DNA of 64,000 bases from Candidatus Alistipes faecigallinarum (GTDB taxonomy: Bacteria > Bacteroidota > Bacteroidia > Bacteroidales > Rikenellaceae), in the NCBI GenBank assembly GCA_019115605.1, contig DXDG01000009.1, positions 62,001 to 126,000 of the forward strand. Reading direction: 5' to 3'. A program made the position numbers and the translations under genes. The notes under the pieces were generated by a model. It saw only the letters and a list, made by a program, of their open reading frames with translations. It did not search any database and was not told the DNA's origin. The first letter of the stretch is position 1. Each line of letters starts with the position of its first letter. Below are positions 1 to 8,447 of this stretch, piece by piece.

Positions 1-1452
1 CGGACGTGGGAGCCCGACTGGAACCGCCGGGGATTGTGGAACCGCGCCTATTACGAAGCGCGCGTTCCGGGGGCTCCGACCATGCTGCTCGAGCTGCTTT
101 CGCACCAGAACTTTGCCGACATGCGCTACGGCAGTGATCCGCGCTTCAAGTTCCTCGTGTCGCGTGCCGTTTACAAAGGCATTCTGCGCTATGTCGCCTC
201 GCAATACGGGACTTCGTATGTCGTGCAGCCGCTCCCGGTCGAGGGGCTCTCCACGGAGTTTCTCGAAGGGGACGAGGTGCGCCTCTCGTGGCGCGGTGTC
301 GCGGATTCGCTCGAGGCTACGGCCGCCCCTGACGGCTATGTCGTCTATACGCGCATCGACGACGGAGGTTTCGACAACGGCCGCTATACCGAAGAGGAGT
401 GGTTTACGACCCGCCAGGAGCCCGGCCGCATCTACAGCTACCGCGTTGCGGCCGTCAATGCCGGGGGCGAGAGCTTCCCGAGTGAGACGGTGGCCGCGTG
501 CCGTGTGCCCGAGGAGCGGGGGCGTGTCCTGATTCTGAACGGATTTGACCGGGTGAGCGCCCCCGAGAGTCTGCGCAGCGATTCGCTGGCGGGATTCTTC
601 ATGGACCGCGACAGCGGGGTTGCCGACCGGCAGGATATCTCCTTCATCGGTCCGCAGCGGGTGTTCGACCTTTCGCAGGCGCGTTGTGAGGTCGATTCCC
701 TGGCGCTCGGCAGCTGCGGCAGCGACTATGCTCCGGAGGTGCTGGGCGGCAATACGTTCGATTACGGCTATCTGCACGGGCGTTCGGTCGCCGCGGCGGG
801 TTATTCGTTCTGTTCGGCCTCCGCGAAGTGCGACCGCCGGCTGTGGGATCCGGCGGAGTTCCGGGTGGTGGATCTGATTCTCGGCAAGCAGCGGACCACC
901 CGCATGGGGCACGGATTCCTGGATGCGGAATTTGAGACGTTTCCTGCTGAATTGCAGGATAAAATAAGGGATTACCTCCAGCAGGGCGGCAACCTGTTCG
1001 TGTCGGGGTGCTACCCGCTTTCGGACCTTTTGTCCGCAGGTGCATCGGCGGCGGACTCCCTCTTTGCCCGCGAAGCGCTGCATTGTACGGGGGCCGGGCA
1101 GTGGACGGTTTGCCGCGAACCCGCCGTACGTCGCGGACGCGTGATGGTCGTAGCTTCCGCAGCCGACTTTTCGCGCGGCGCCTACCGTTTCAACAGCGAC
1201 TGGCGCTGGGATTGCTACCGGGTGGAGACGGCCGACCGTCTGGAAGCGGCGGAGGGTGCCTTCCCCGTGATGCGCTATGCCGGAGGCGGTGTGGCCGCGG
1301 TGGCCTATGACGGTTCCACGACGGGCGACACGGGTGTTTCCGCCCGGAGTTTCGTTGTGGGATTTCCCTTCGAGTCGCTCCGCTCCGAGGTCGAGCGCGA
1401 CCGGCTGATGCACGATGTGCTGCAATTCCTTACCGGAAGCAAAGATTATTGA
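1..1452 (+). CDS. Amidase/xanthan-lyase-like surface protein with FN3 domain (C-terminal part)
   Basis: The reading frame is open from the first base, so the 5' end lies outside the window. The first ~60 residues contain PTMLLELLSHQNFADM and a following DPRFKF-RAIYKG-like stretch, which resembles the end of an N-acetylmuramoyl-L-alanine amidase-type (Amidase_3-like) catalytic domain. A fibronectin type III module follows, ending in YSYRVAAVNAGGES. The remaining ~300 residues resemble the C-terminal region of Bacteroidetes proteins labelled xanthan lyase or golvesin-like. The protein is probably exported and acts on cell-wall or glycan material, but the substrate cannot be read from this fragment. 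It ends 29 bases before the yqeY-like gene on the same strand. Confidence 0.7.
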   Translation, partial: RTWEPDWNRRGLWNRAYYEARVPGAPTMLLELLSHQNFADMRYGSDPRFKFLVSRAVYKGILRYVASQYGTSYVVQPLPVEGLSTEFLEGDEVRLSWRGVADSLEATAAPDGYVVYTRIDDGGFDNGRYTEEEWFTTRQEPGRIYSYRVAAVNAGGESFPSETVAACRVPEERGRVLILNGFDRVSAPESLRSDSLAGFFMDRDSGVADRQDISFIGPQRVFDLSQARCEVDSLALGSCGSDYAPEVLGGNTFDYGYLHGRSVAAAGYSFCSASAKCDRRLWDPAEFRVVDLILGKQRTTRMGHGFLDAEFETFPAELQDKIRDYLQQGGNLFVSGCYPLSDLLSAGASAADSLFAREALHCTGAGQWTVCREPAVRRGRVMVVASAADFSRGAYRFNSDWRWDCYRVETADRLEAAEGAFPVMRYAGGGVAAVAYDGSTTGDTGVSARSFVVGFPFESLRSEVERDRLMHDVLQFLTGSKDY

Positions 1453-1481
1453 TTGTTAATATTTTAAAACAGTTATCGAAT

Positions 1482-1931
1482 ATGTCGCTTGAACAACAGA
1501 TCTCCAAAGGGATCATGGAGGCCATGAAGGCCAAGGACACGGTGCGGCTCAGTGCGCTGCGCAATGCGAAGAAGTACATCATCGAGGCGAAGACGGCCGG
1601 TCCGGAGATTACGGAGCTGCCCGACGCCGATGTGCTGAAGATCATCGCAAAACTGGCCAAGCAGGGGCAGGATTCGGCCGCGATCTTCCAGGAGCAGAAC
1701 CGGCAGGATCTGGCCCGGGAGGAGCTGGCGCAGGTGGCCGTCTATCAGGAGTTCCTGCCCAAACAGCTGACACCGGAGGAGCTGACCGCCGAGATCCGGG
1801 CCCTCATCGCCGAGACGGGAGCCTCGTCGATGCGCGACATGGGCAAGGTGATGGGCATCGCCACGAAGCGTCTGGCCGGACGGGCCGACGGCAAGGATAT
1901 TTCGGCCAAGGTCAAGGAGTTGCTCGCCTAA
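1482..1931 (+). CDS. GatB/YqeY domain protein
   Basis: This 149-residue protein starts MSLEQQISKG and has the size and helical, charged composition of stand-alone YqeY proteins. These resemble the tail domain of GatB, the tRNA-dependent amidotransferase subunit. Typical motifs are AMKAKDTVRLSALRNAKK near the N-terminus and MRDMGKVMG near residue 120. The ATG at 1482 is preferred over an in-frame TTG at 1449 because it gives the usual family length. The gene lies 10 bases upstream of the membrane transporter gene, so the two are likely co-transcribed. The molecular role of stand-alone YqeY is not well defined; an RNA- or tRNA-related role is a family inference. Confidence 0.85.
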   Translation: MSLEQQISKGIMEAMKAKDTVRLSALRNAKKYIIEAKTAGPEITELPDADVLKIIAKLAKQGQDSAAIFQEQNRQDLAREELAQVAVYQEFLPKQLTPEELTAEIRALIAETGASSMRDMGKVMGIATKRLAGRADGKDISAKVKELLA

Positions 1932-1941
1932 ATCCGCCGGC

Positions 1942-2859
1942 ATGCATCTGCTTGAAAAGCTGCACCGCAACGTGAAGACCATCGCCATGCCTTCGGCCAT
2001 GGTGGTGGGGGCGTTGCTCTGCCGTCCCGTTGTGGCGCTTGAAGCCGCAAGTCATCAGATGATTACGCCGACGCTGATCTTTCTGATGCTGTTCGTTACC
2101 TTCTGCCGCGTAAGCCCCAAACAGATGAAGCCCTCGATGCTGCATCTGTGGCTGCTGCTGGTACAGATTGTCCTGTGTCTGGCGGTCTATCTGCTGCTGG
2201 CTCCGCTGAACGAAGTCGTGGCCCAGGGAGGGCTTGTCTGCATACTGGCCCCCGTGGCGATGGCCGCGGTGGTCATCGCCGGCATGCTGGGCGCCGATGT
2301 CGCCACAATGGCTACCTACAGTCTGATCTCCAACATGGCCATTGCGCTGCTGGCTCCGATGATTCTCACCTTCACCGGGACCGGAACCTGCACCTTCTCG
2401 CAGATCCTCGCGCGGGTCGCTCCGCTGCTGATCGGACCCTTCGCCGCAGCACAGTTTTTCCGCTTCGTCTTTCCGAAGCTGGCCCACTGGATCGGCGACC
2501 ACGGGCAGATCTCGTTCTACATGTGGCTGCTGTCGCTGATCGTCATTATCGGTCGCACGACGAGCTTCATCATCGATCTGCACGACGCCTCGATATCGAC
2601 CGAATTGTGGCTGGCCTTTGTGGCTCTGGTGATCTGCCTCGTGCAGTTCAAGATAGGCCGCATGCTGGGACGCCGCTACGGCGACGCGGTGGCCGGCGGA
2701 CAGTCGCTCGGGCAGAAGAATACGGTGCTGGCGGTGTGGATGGCCCAGGCCTTCCTGAACCCCGTTTCATCGATTGCTCCGACGGCCTATATCGCCTGGC
2801 AGAACCTGGTAAACTCCTATCAGATATACCGTAAGGATCACGAATCGACCGTGCGATAG
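1942..2859 (+). CDS. Bile acid:sodium symporter (BASS)-like membrane transporter
   Basis: This 305-residue protein is almost entirely hydrophobic, with about nine or ten predicted transmembrane helices (for example residues 39-55, 67-88, 98-116, 125-142). Segments such as TPTLIFLMLFVTFCRVSP and AGMLGADVATMATYSLISNMAIALLAPM resemble the BASS fold, including a crossover-like polar segment. The family moves organic anions across the inner membrane, usually with sodium. Substrate is unknown. It follows the YqeY gene by 10 bases. Other prokaryotic SBF-like permeases remain possible. Confidence 0.7.
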   Translation: MHLLEKLHRNVKTIAMPSAMVVGALLCRPVVALEAASHQMITPTLIFLMLFVTFCRVSPKQMKPSMLHLWLLLVQIVLCLAVYLLLAPLNEVVAQGGLVCILAPVAMAAVVIAGMLGADVATMATYSLISNMAIALLAPMILTFTGTGTCTFSQILARVAPLLIGPFAAAQFFRFVFPKLAHWIGDHGQISFYMWLLSLIVIIGRTTSFIIDLHDASISTELWLAFVALVICLVQFKIGRMLGRRYGDAVAGGQSLGQKNTVLAVWMAQAFLNPVSSIAPTAYIAWQNLVNSYQIYRKDHESTVR

Positions 2860-2896
2860 AAGTGAAAGTGTGCATCTTTTTAAAAATCATATATTT

Positions 2897-4060
2897 ATGC
2901 ATGAAAATTCCATGAGAATCGCATTGTTGATCCTGTTTTGTGCGATGTCCGTCGGCGCATCGGCACAAGATGTCATTGTCAAAAGGAACGGTGATGAAAT
3001 TCAGGCCAGGGTACTGGCTGTTTCCGATTCCGAGATCGGTTATAAAAAGTGGTCCAATCCCAACGGGCCGACCTATACCCTGCCCAGGGACGATGTTTTC
3101 ATGATCAAGTACGTCAATGGCGACAAGGATGTATTTAACGATGAATCCCGGTCCGTTGCCCCGAACGAAGATGCTTCGTTTGCCTGCATTGCCGGATCCC
3201 CCGCGGCAAACAATGCGGAACTCATCAGGAAATATGGGTCGGAGATACGTGTAACGACCGATCCTTCGGAAAAACCCGCCAAATGGTTTTTCCCGGTCAT
3301 GGCCGTGGCGGAGTCGTCGGTACTTTCAAACGGGGATCTCGAAATCGCCATAGTCCCCCATGTGGTTAGCTACAGCGGCACCATCTCTCTGATACGTTAC
3401 TATATCGAGATGAAAAACAAGACCGGGAACACGATCTATGTCGATAGGGCGAATACGTTCAGGATAGATCCGGATGGTTCGTACAAATCCTATTTCGATA
3501 CGAACCAGATCAACATAACAGCGGGTAGCGGCTCGGGCGCTGGACTTAACCTGGGCGGCATTGCCAACGTTTTGGGGATAGGGGGAGCCGTGGGAACGTT
3601 GGCCAATGCGACCTCCGTTGGCGGAATGTCCCAGAATTCGGTTACAAAAAACTATTCGCAGCAGCGTATCTTAACGATACCGCCTCAGGCAACGGCAAGC
3701 CTTTCCGAGTATAAGCAGGTACAGGTAAGAGGCCAACATTACGAGAAGATATCGGAGGCGGAGTCCTGGGGCTGGGAACTCGATGCTTCGGGCACCCTGA
3801 AAAAAGGCGAATGTATCTATTACGACGAGGAAGAATCACCCTATGAAGCCAAATATTACATCACATACTCCACGCACGCGGATTTCTCGTCGTATTCGAT
3901 ACTGAATTTTAACGTTTACGCCCGGTGTATCATCGGAGAGCGTTATTTCGATTCTTACAACAAGGCCCAGTTTATAAGAGGTATCCAGAAATATCTCCCC
4001 GACTTCTGGGACAATCCCGATATCCTCGTAGGTGATTGCCGCTCTGTCGGCAAACCCTGA
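2897..4060 (+). CDS. Secreted protein of unknown function
   Basis: I do not recognise a characterised family. The 387-residue product has a signal peptide (MRIALLILFCAMSVGASAQ, beginning at 2912). A ~50-residue module (VIVKRNGDEIQARVL ... TLPRDDVFMIKY) follows that recurs at the N-terminus of many Bacteroidetes exported proteins. Residues ~200-240 are rich in glycine, alanine and valine (GSGSGAGLNLGGIANVLGIG) and could insert in or associate with a membrane. The C-terminal half is hydrophilic. Codon use is visibly AT-richer than in the neighbours, suggesting different ancestry. Start is ATG 2897 or 2912; a GTG at 2870 is in frame but less likely. A bidirectional terminator follows. Confidence 0.7.
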   Translation: MHENSMRIALLILFCAMSVGASAQDVIVKRNGDEIQARVLAVSDSEIGYKKWSNPNGPTYTLPRDDVFMIKYVNGDKDVFNDESRSVAPNEDASFACIAGSPAANNAELIRKYGSEIRVTTDPSEKPAKWFFPVMAVAESSVLSNGDLEIAIVPHVVSYSGTISLIRYYIEMKNKTGNTIYVDRANTFRIDPDGSYKSYFDTNQINITAGSGSGAGLNLGGIANVLGIGGAVGTLANATSVGGMSQNSVTKNYSQQRILTIPPQATASLSEYKQVQVRGQHYEKISEAESWGWELDASGTLKKGECIYYDEEESPYEAKYYITYSTHADFSSYSILNFNVYARCIIGERYFDSYNKAQFIRGIQKYLPDFWDNPDILVGDCRSVGKP

Positions 4061-4172
4061 TAGCCGCGTTTCCCGGGTTCATCCCGTCATGCGGCGCTGG
4101 CCCAAGGCGGTATTTCCGTGCAGGAGGCTGAAGGCGAAACCGGTTCTTCTCGCTGCGGCTTCTGGGAACAAA

Positions 4173-4209
4173 AACAGAACGGCCTGATTTATCAGGTCGT
4201 TCTGTTTTG
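4173..4209. terminator. Bidirectional intrinsic terminator
   Basis: A 15-bp inverted repeat (AACAGAACGGCCTGA and its near-complement, one G-U pair) with a 4-base loop is flanked by A-rich sequence on the left and T-rich sequence on the right. It lies between the converging 2897-4060 (+) and 4261-4626 (-) genes and can serve both. Confidence 0.85.
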
Positions 4210-4260
4210 TTATGGAACCACATGCCCCGGTCCGGGGACTTCGGGATGGTCGTACGGCCG

Positions 4261-4626
4261 TTACTTGCGGAAAATGAAGTAGACGGCCAGAATCAGGCAG
4301 AGAAATCCGGCCAGGTGGTTCCAGCGCAGGGTGTCCGAGCGCATGAAGACCAGGGCGAAGACCGTGAAGACCGAGAGGGAGACAACCTCCTGGATGACCT
4401 TCAGCTCCCAGATCGAGAAGGGACCTCCGAATTCGGCCGAACCGATGCGGTTGGCCGGAACCTGAAAACAGTACTCGAACAGGGCGATGCCCCAGCTGAA
4501 GAGCACGATGGCCATCAGCCCGAAGCGTTCGAGCTTGGATTTGAATGCAATGTGTCCGTACCAGGCCAGCGTCATGAAGGCGTTGGAGATGACGAGCAGC
4601 GCTACGGTGGATATACCTCGGAACAT
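4261..4626 (-). CDS. DUF486 (DMT-like) small membrane protein
   Basis: This 121-residue protein has four hydrophobic segments (about residues 5-22, 35-52, 74-94, 103-119). It matches the DUF486 family, recognisable by AWYGHIAF, the FEYCFQVPANRIG block and IWELKVIQEVV. The family is related in design to small multidrug/drug-metabolite transporters. No substrate is established. Its start codon lies one base after the stop of the HAD phosphatase gene on the same strand, so the two are probably translated from one message. The protein ends FIFRK. Confidence 0.85.
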   Translation of the reverse strand: MFRGISTVALLVISNAFMTLAWYGHIAFKSKLERFGLMAIVLFSWGIALFEYCFQVPANRIGSAEFGGPFSIWELKVIQEVVSLSVFTVFALVFMRSDTLRWNHLAGFLCLILAVYFIFRK

Positions 4627-4627
4627 A

Positions 4628-5293
4628 TCAGGATAAAATTTGGGTCAGCTCTTCATCCGTGATTTCGGCATAGGTGTCGATGATGCGGTCGGGGCATCCC
4701 TCCGTGCGGAGCGTCTCGCGCGGAAGGGTCGTAGCCAGGGCGACGATGCGTCCCGCGCCGGCTCTCCGGGCCGATTCGATCCCCGCCAGGGCATCCTCGA
4801 AGACGACGCATTCGGACGGTGCGACCCCGAGAGCCTCGGCGGCCCGGAGGTAGATCTCCGGATCGGGCTTGCAGCGGGAGACCCGGTCGCCCGAGATGCG
4901 GGCGTCGAAGCAGTCGTCGATGCCGCAGTGCCGCAGGACAAACTCCACGTTGGCCATGCACCCCGAGGAGCCCACGGCGCAGCGAATCCCCCGTGCACGG
5001 AGCCGGTCGAGCAGTGCGCGCAGTCCTTCGATGGGGCGGATCTCCGGAGCGTATAGATCGCGGTAGATGGCCTCCTTCTCGTCGGCCAGGGCGTCAATGC
5101 CTTTTGCGCGGATCACCTCCTCGGGGAGGATGCGGCGCATGATGTCCTCGTTGCCCATGCCGTAAACACCCTTGAGCTTCTCGGCCCAGTCGCGGATGCC
5201 GTAGCGGTCGCAGAAGACCGAAAAGGCCCTCAAGTGCGCCGGCGTGTTGTCCACCAGCGTACCGTCCATGTCGAACAGAGCGGCTTTTTTCAT
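4628..5293 (-). CDS. HAD-superfamily phosphatase / beta-phosphoglucomutase-like
   Basis: The 221-residue protein starts MKKAALFDMDGTLVDN, giving the HAD motif I nucleophile D8 and acid/base D10. A helical cap domain (about residues 15-85) follows, then motif II in AVGSSG (~105), the motif III lysine in CKPDPEIY (~150) and motif IV in VVFEDALAGIESA (~170). This layout is shared by beta-phosphoglucomutase and small sugar-phosphate phosphatases; the specific substrate is not readable. The frame remains open far upstream, but the ATG at 5293 gives a normal family N-terminus. It is followed after one base by the DUF486 gene. Confidence 0.9.
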   Translation of the reverse strand: MKKAALFDMDGTLVDNTPAHLRAFSVFCDRYGIRDWAEKLKGVYGMGNEDIMRRILPEEVIRAKGIDALADEKEAIYRDLYAPEIRPIEGLRALLDRLRARGIRCAVGSSGCMANVEFVLRHCGIDDCFDARISGDRVSRCKPDPEIYLRAAEALGVAPSECVVFEDALAGIESARRAGAGRIVALATTLPRETLRTEGCPDRIIDTYAEITDEELTQILS

Positions 5294-5376
5294 CGCGGAT
5301 TCGTTTTTTTCGGGCGCAAAGATAGCAATTTTTCGCGACCGATCGTCTACTGCGAAGCAAACCGCACCGTTTAGGG

Positions 5377-7870
5377 TCAGAATTTGAGCTGAATGCCGAG
5401 ATTCACGGCAAAATTCTGCACCTTCTGTCCGGGCAGCGGCTGGCGGTGGGTCAATCGCCAGATGCAGTCCACGCGGAAGATGCGGAAGATGTTCTCCACG
5501 CCGACGCCCGCCTCCACATAGGGGGTGCTGACCGAGCCCATGCCGGCCGGGAAGAGCAGCGGGGCTCCCGAACCGGCGCGCGATCCGTCGTTCTTCGGCG
5601 AGAGCGAGCCCCAGACGCCCTTGCAGACCAGCACCTCGCGCCACTTGAGCCGCTTGATGAGCGGCAGGCGTCCCAGCAGCAGCCCGTTGAAGTGGTGCTC
5701 CCAGAACCACGACACCCAGCTGTCGGAGGCAAACTCGTAATAGTTCATGCACGAGAAGGCGTGGGGGTCGTAGAAGTAGGTGCCGTTTCCTTCGTGGAGC
5801 TTGAGCAGCGGATAGGGGATGTGCCCGAAGAGCCGTCCGCCCTGGATCGAGATCGTCGAGTAGCCGCACGGCGGCAGGTTGGCCCGGTAGCGGATGTTGC
5901 CCACCAGTGCGTAGTACTCCGGGCTTCCGGGCAGCAGATCGGGGATTCCGGCCGTGAACATGAGCGAGACGACGGGGTAGCGCGATCCGAGATACTTCTT
6001 GTCGAAGGGGCGGCGGAAGACCGCTTCGTTCTTCGACAGACGGATGCCGATGCTCACCGTCGCATCGTTGAGCGAGTGCAGCGGATCACCGCCGCCGGGA
6101 CGGAGCATCGGGACGTAGCGGTTGCCATGGATATGCTGCATCCGCAGACCGACCGTCGTGCTGATGCCCTGACGCCATTCGTGTTCGTAGGAGGCTTCGC
6201 CGCGGTCGACCATCGAAAGACGTTGATCCCCGCGCGAGAGAATCGAGGTGAAGATGCTGTTTTCGTTGAGTATGTTGTGCCCGGTGCTGAGCTGGATGAC
6301 GTCGTGCCGGGCCGCGAGGGTCAGCTTGCGGGTCAGCTGCCGTTTGAAGGCGAACTCGACCATCGCGCCGCCCTTGAAACGCTCGTCGCGCGTACCGTAG
6401 GCGACGTATCCGCCCAGACGCACCGTCCGGCTCACGGCCGGGGTGGTGCGTATGCCCAGCTGCATGCGGAAACCCTCCGCATCGTTGAAGCTGCCCAGCT
6501 TGTGGTAGGGACCCAGCCCGATGTACTTCGTATTCCAGTAGCCGCTCAGCACCGTGTTGATGACGGTGTAGATGTTGCGGTAGAGGGGCGCCTGCTTGAC
6601 CGAATCGACCATGCGGTAGATCTGCCGTTCGCGGTCGCTCAGCCGATAGGGGCGGATCTGCTCCCAATACTCCTCCGAGGTGTTGTCGGGTTCAAACTCC
6701 TCGACGACGACGTTGTTGTCCATGCGGCGGATTTCGTCGGGGATCGGCTCGCCGATCTTCGGATCGGAGTAGATCACTTCGCGCGTGCCGAGAAACGAGG
6801 TGAGTTTCGAGGAGTCTGCCTCCGAGATCGAGAACTCGGCCGATATGCGGTCACGGGCCCGGAACCAGCCGCCGTCGGGCAGCCGCTGGTTCTCGCTCTC
6901 CAGAACCAGATGTTTCACCCAGTTGACGTTCGTGCCGCGCGGCATGCGGGCCGTGGCCGATTCGAGGGCGAAGCTCGCCGAGTCGATGTTCACCTCACCG
7001 TCGAGCACCGGCGTAGCCAGCCGTTTGGGATGGAAGCGGATCTTGTAGATCTTGCGCCCCTCGTGGTACGAGCTGTCCACGAGAAAGTAGTTGTAGAAGG
7101 CGCGGCCGTACTCCGACAACGGACTGGCAAAGCGGGCGTTGAACAGTACGATGTAGTTGTCGTAGAAGTTCACGTCGCCGTGCATTCCGCCGGTGAACTG
7201 TGCCACGGCGACGTTGTTTTCGACGCCCGAGACCCGGCTGGCGCGGATCACCTCGCGCTTGAACTCCGGCGAACGGCTTCGGTTGAGCTCGGCGGTCGAT
7301 TCGGCGATCATGGCCGGAAGGTAAACCTGTCCGGTGAGCGCCGAGGTGTCCATGTAGTTGAATATGAAGCCGAAATTACGCTGAAGGCGCCCGGTTGCGG
7401 AACCCCGGGCGGATGTTTGTCAGGTCGAGCTCCGTCTTCGTATAGGTCCGACAGTGATAGGTGTCGTGGCGGTCGGGATCATTGCGCGACCGGTTTCGGC
7501 GAACCCCTTCGAGAATCGGGAAGGCGGGATTCTCACCCGGGGTGATGACCACGTCGCCGATCCCGAATTCGACGGCTTCGAGACTGAAGTCCACGCGGTT
7601 GAAGCTGCCGTATGCAACCGGCTGCGTACTTGTGGCATATCCGATCATCGAGGCCTGCACGCAACTGACCGTGTCGCGGGTCTCGAGCGAATAGATGCCC
7701 TGTTCGTCGGTTGTGATTCCAACGGTCGTACCGGGGAATATCACACTCACAAAAGATAGCGGCGTTCCGCTGCTGTCGGTAACCTTTCCTCTCACACGGG
7801 TTGTCTGAGCGTGAACCCCGGCGCTTCCGAGCAGGAAGGCCAGCAACCCGAAAATCATTCTCCGTACCAT
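5377..7870 (-). pseudogene. DUF5686/CarboxypepD_reg outer-membrane protein, frameshifted
   Basis: Two reading frames together make one recognisable ~830-residue protein. Part one (7870 to ~7390) has a signal peptide starting MVRRMIFG, a carboxypeptidase-like regulatory domain (RVRGKVTDSSGTPLSFVSV) and the family block TYTKTELDLTNI. Part two (~7390 to 5377) continues with RNFGFIFNYMDTS and the long DUF5686 region, ending in beta-barrel-like strands and the terminal aromatic QLKF. The join needs removal of one base in the CCC run at 7390-7392 (plus strand); otherwise the first frame stops at 7376. The family is a Bacteroidetes outer-membrane protein of unknown function. It may be a true null allele or a sequence error. 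Neighbours (HAD, ybaK) give no functional clue. Confidence 0.85.
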
Positions 7871-7878
7871 AGTGCGGG

Positions 7879-7886
7879 CAAATGTA
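7879..7886 (-). promoter_or_regulatory. Candidate -7 element for the DUF5686 gene
   Basis: The minus strand reads TACATTTG, an exact TAnnTTTG Bacteroidetes -7 box, close upstream of the start at 7870. No clear TTTG -33 box is visible at 19-21 nt. The short leader makes this tentative. Confidence 0.4.
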
Positions 7887-7917
7887 GGCAAAAAGTTCAG
7901 AATAGAAGAAAAAAAAC

Positions 7918-7925
7918 TACCTTTG
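7918..7925 (+). promoter_or_regulatory. Candidate -7 element for ybaK
   Basis: The plus strand reads TACCTTTG, an exact TAnnTTTG match, 30 bases before the ybaK start at 7956. A clear -33 TTTG is not visible. Confidence 0.5.
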
Positions 7926-7955
7926 CGGCAAATCAGTTGAAAATCATGACAGGTT

Positions 7956-8447
7956 ATGGCACATGGAAAGATTGAAAAGACCAATGCGGCGCGGTTGCTC
8001 GACCGGGCGAAGATTCCCTACGAACTGGTCCCCTATGCCGTCGATGAGGAGCATCTCTCGGCGCAGCACGTGGCCGAGCAGTTGGGCGAAGATATCGAAA
8101 GTGTCTTCAAGACACTCGTTCTCAAGGGCGACCGGACGGGTTATTTCGTCTGCGTCGTTCCGGGACATCACGAGGTCGATCTCAAGGCTGCCGCACGCGT
8201 GTCGGGCAACAAGAAGGTCGATCTGATCCCGATGAAGGAGCTGCTGCCCGTGACGGGGTATATCCGCGGCGGCTGCTCGCCCGTGGGGATGAAGAAACCC
8301 TTTCCGACCTTCATACACCGGTCTGTCGAGGGCCGTCCGTTCATCTATGTCAGCGCCGGTGTGCGGGGCCTGCAGCTCAAGATAGCCCCCGAAGCCCTGA
8401 TCGGTTATGTGCACGCCCGGGTGGAGGATATCAGCCGCGAGGCGTAG
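7956..8447 (+). CDS. ybaK: Cys-tRNA(Pro)/Cys-tRNA(Cys) deacylase YbaK/EbsC
   Basis: The 163-residue protein is a full-length YbaK-type trans-editing factor that hydrolyses Cys mischarged on tRNA-Pro. Seen features are TNAARLLDRAKIPYELVPY at the N-terminus, the conserved VFKTLVLKGD segment (~residues 50-58), a VVPGHHEVDLK region, and GYIRGGCSPVGMKK (~105-117), the family signature around the substrate pocket. It acts in the cytosol. It is transcribed alone from a short promoter region shared with the DUF5686 gene. Its 3' end overlaps the end of the converging pyruvyl transferase gene by 17 bases, and no terminator separates them. Confidence 0.92.
   Translation: MAHGKIEKTNAARLLDRAKIPYELVPYAVDEEHLSAQHVAEQLGEDIESVFKTLVLKGDRTGYFVCVVPGHHEVDLKAAARVSGNKKVDLIPMKELLPVTGYIRGGCSPVGMKKPFPTFIHRSVEGRPFIYVSAGVRGLQLKIAPEALIGYVHARVEDISREA

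Noticed and set aside
4207..4662. Plus-strand open frame opposite DUF486
   Set aside because: Highly charged, no homology recognised, and the minus-strand frame encodes a clear four-helix DUF486 protein.
5446..7545. Antisense open frame of 699 codons opposite the DUF5686 gene
   Set aside because: It crosses the frameshift region, but the minus-strand halves carry clear family motifs whereas this frame does not.
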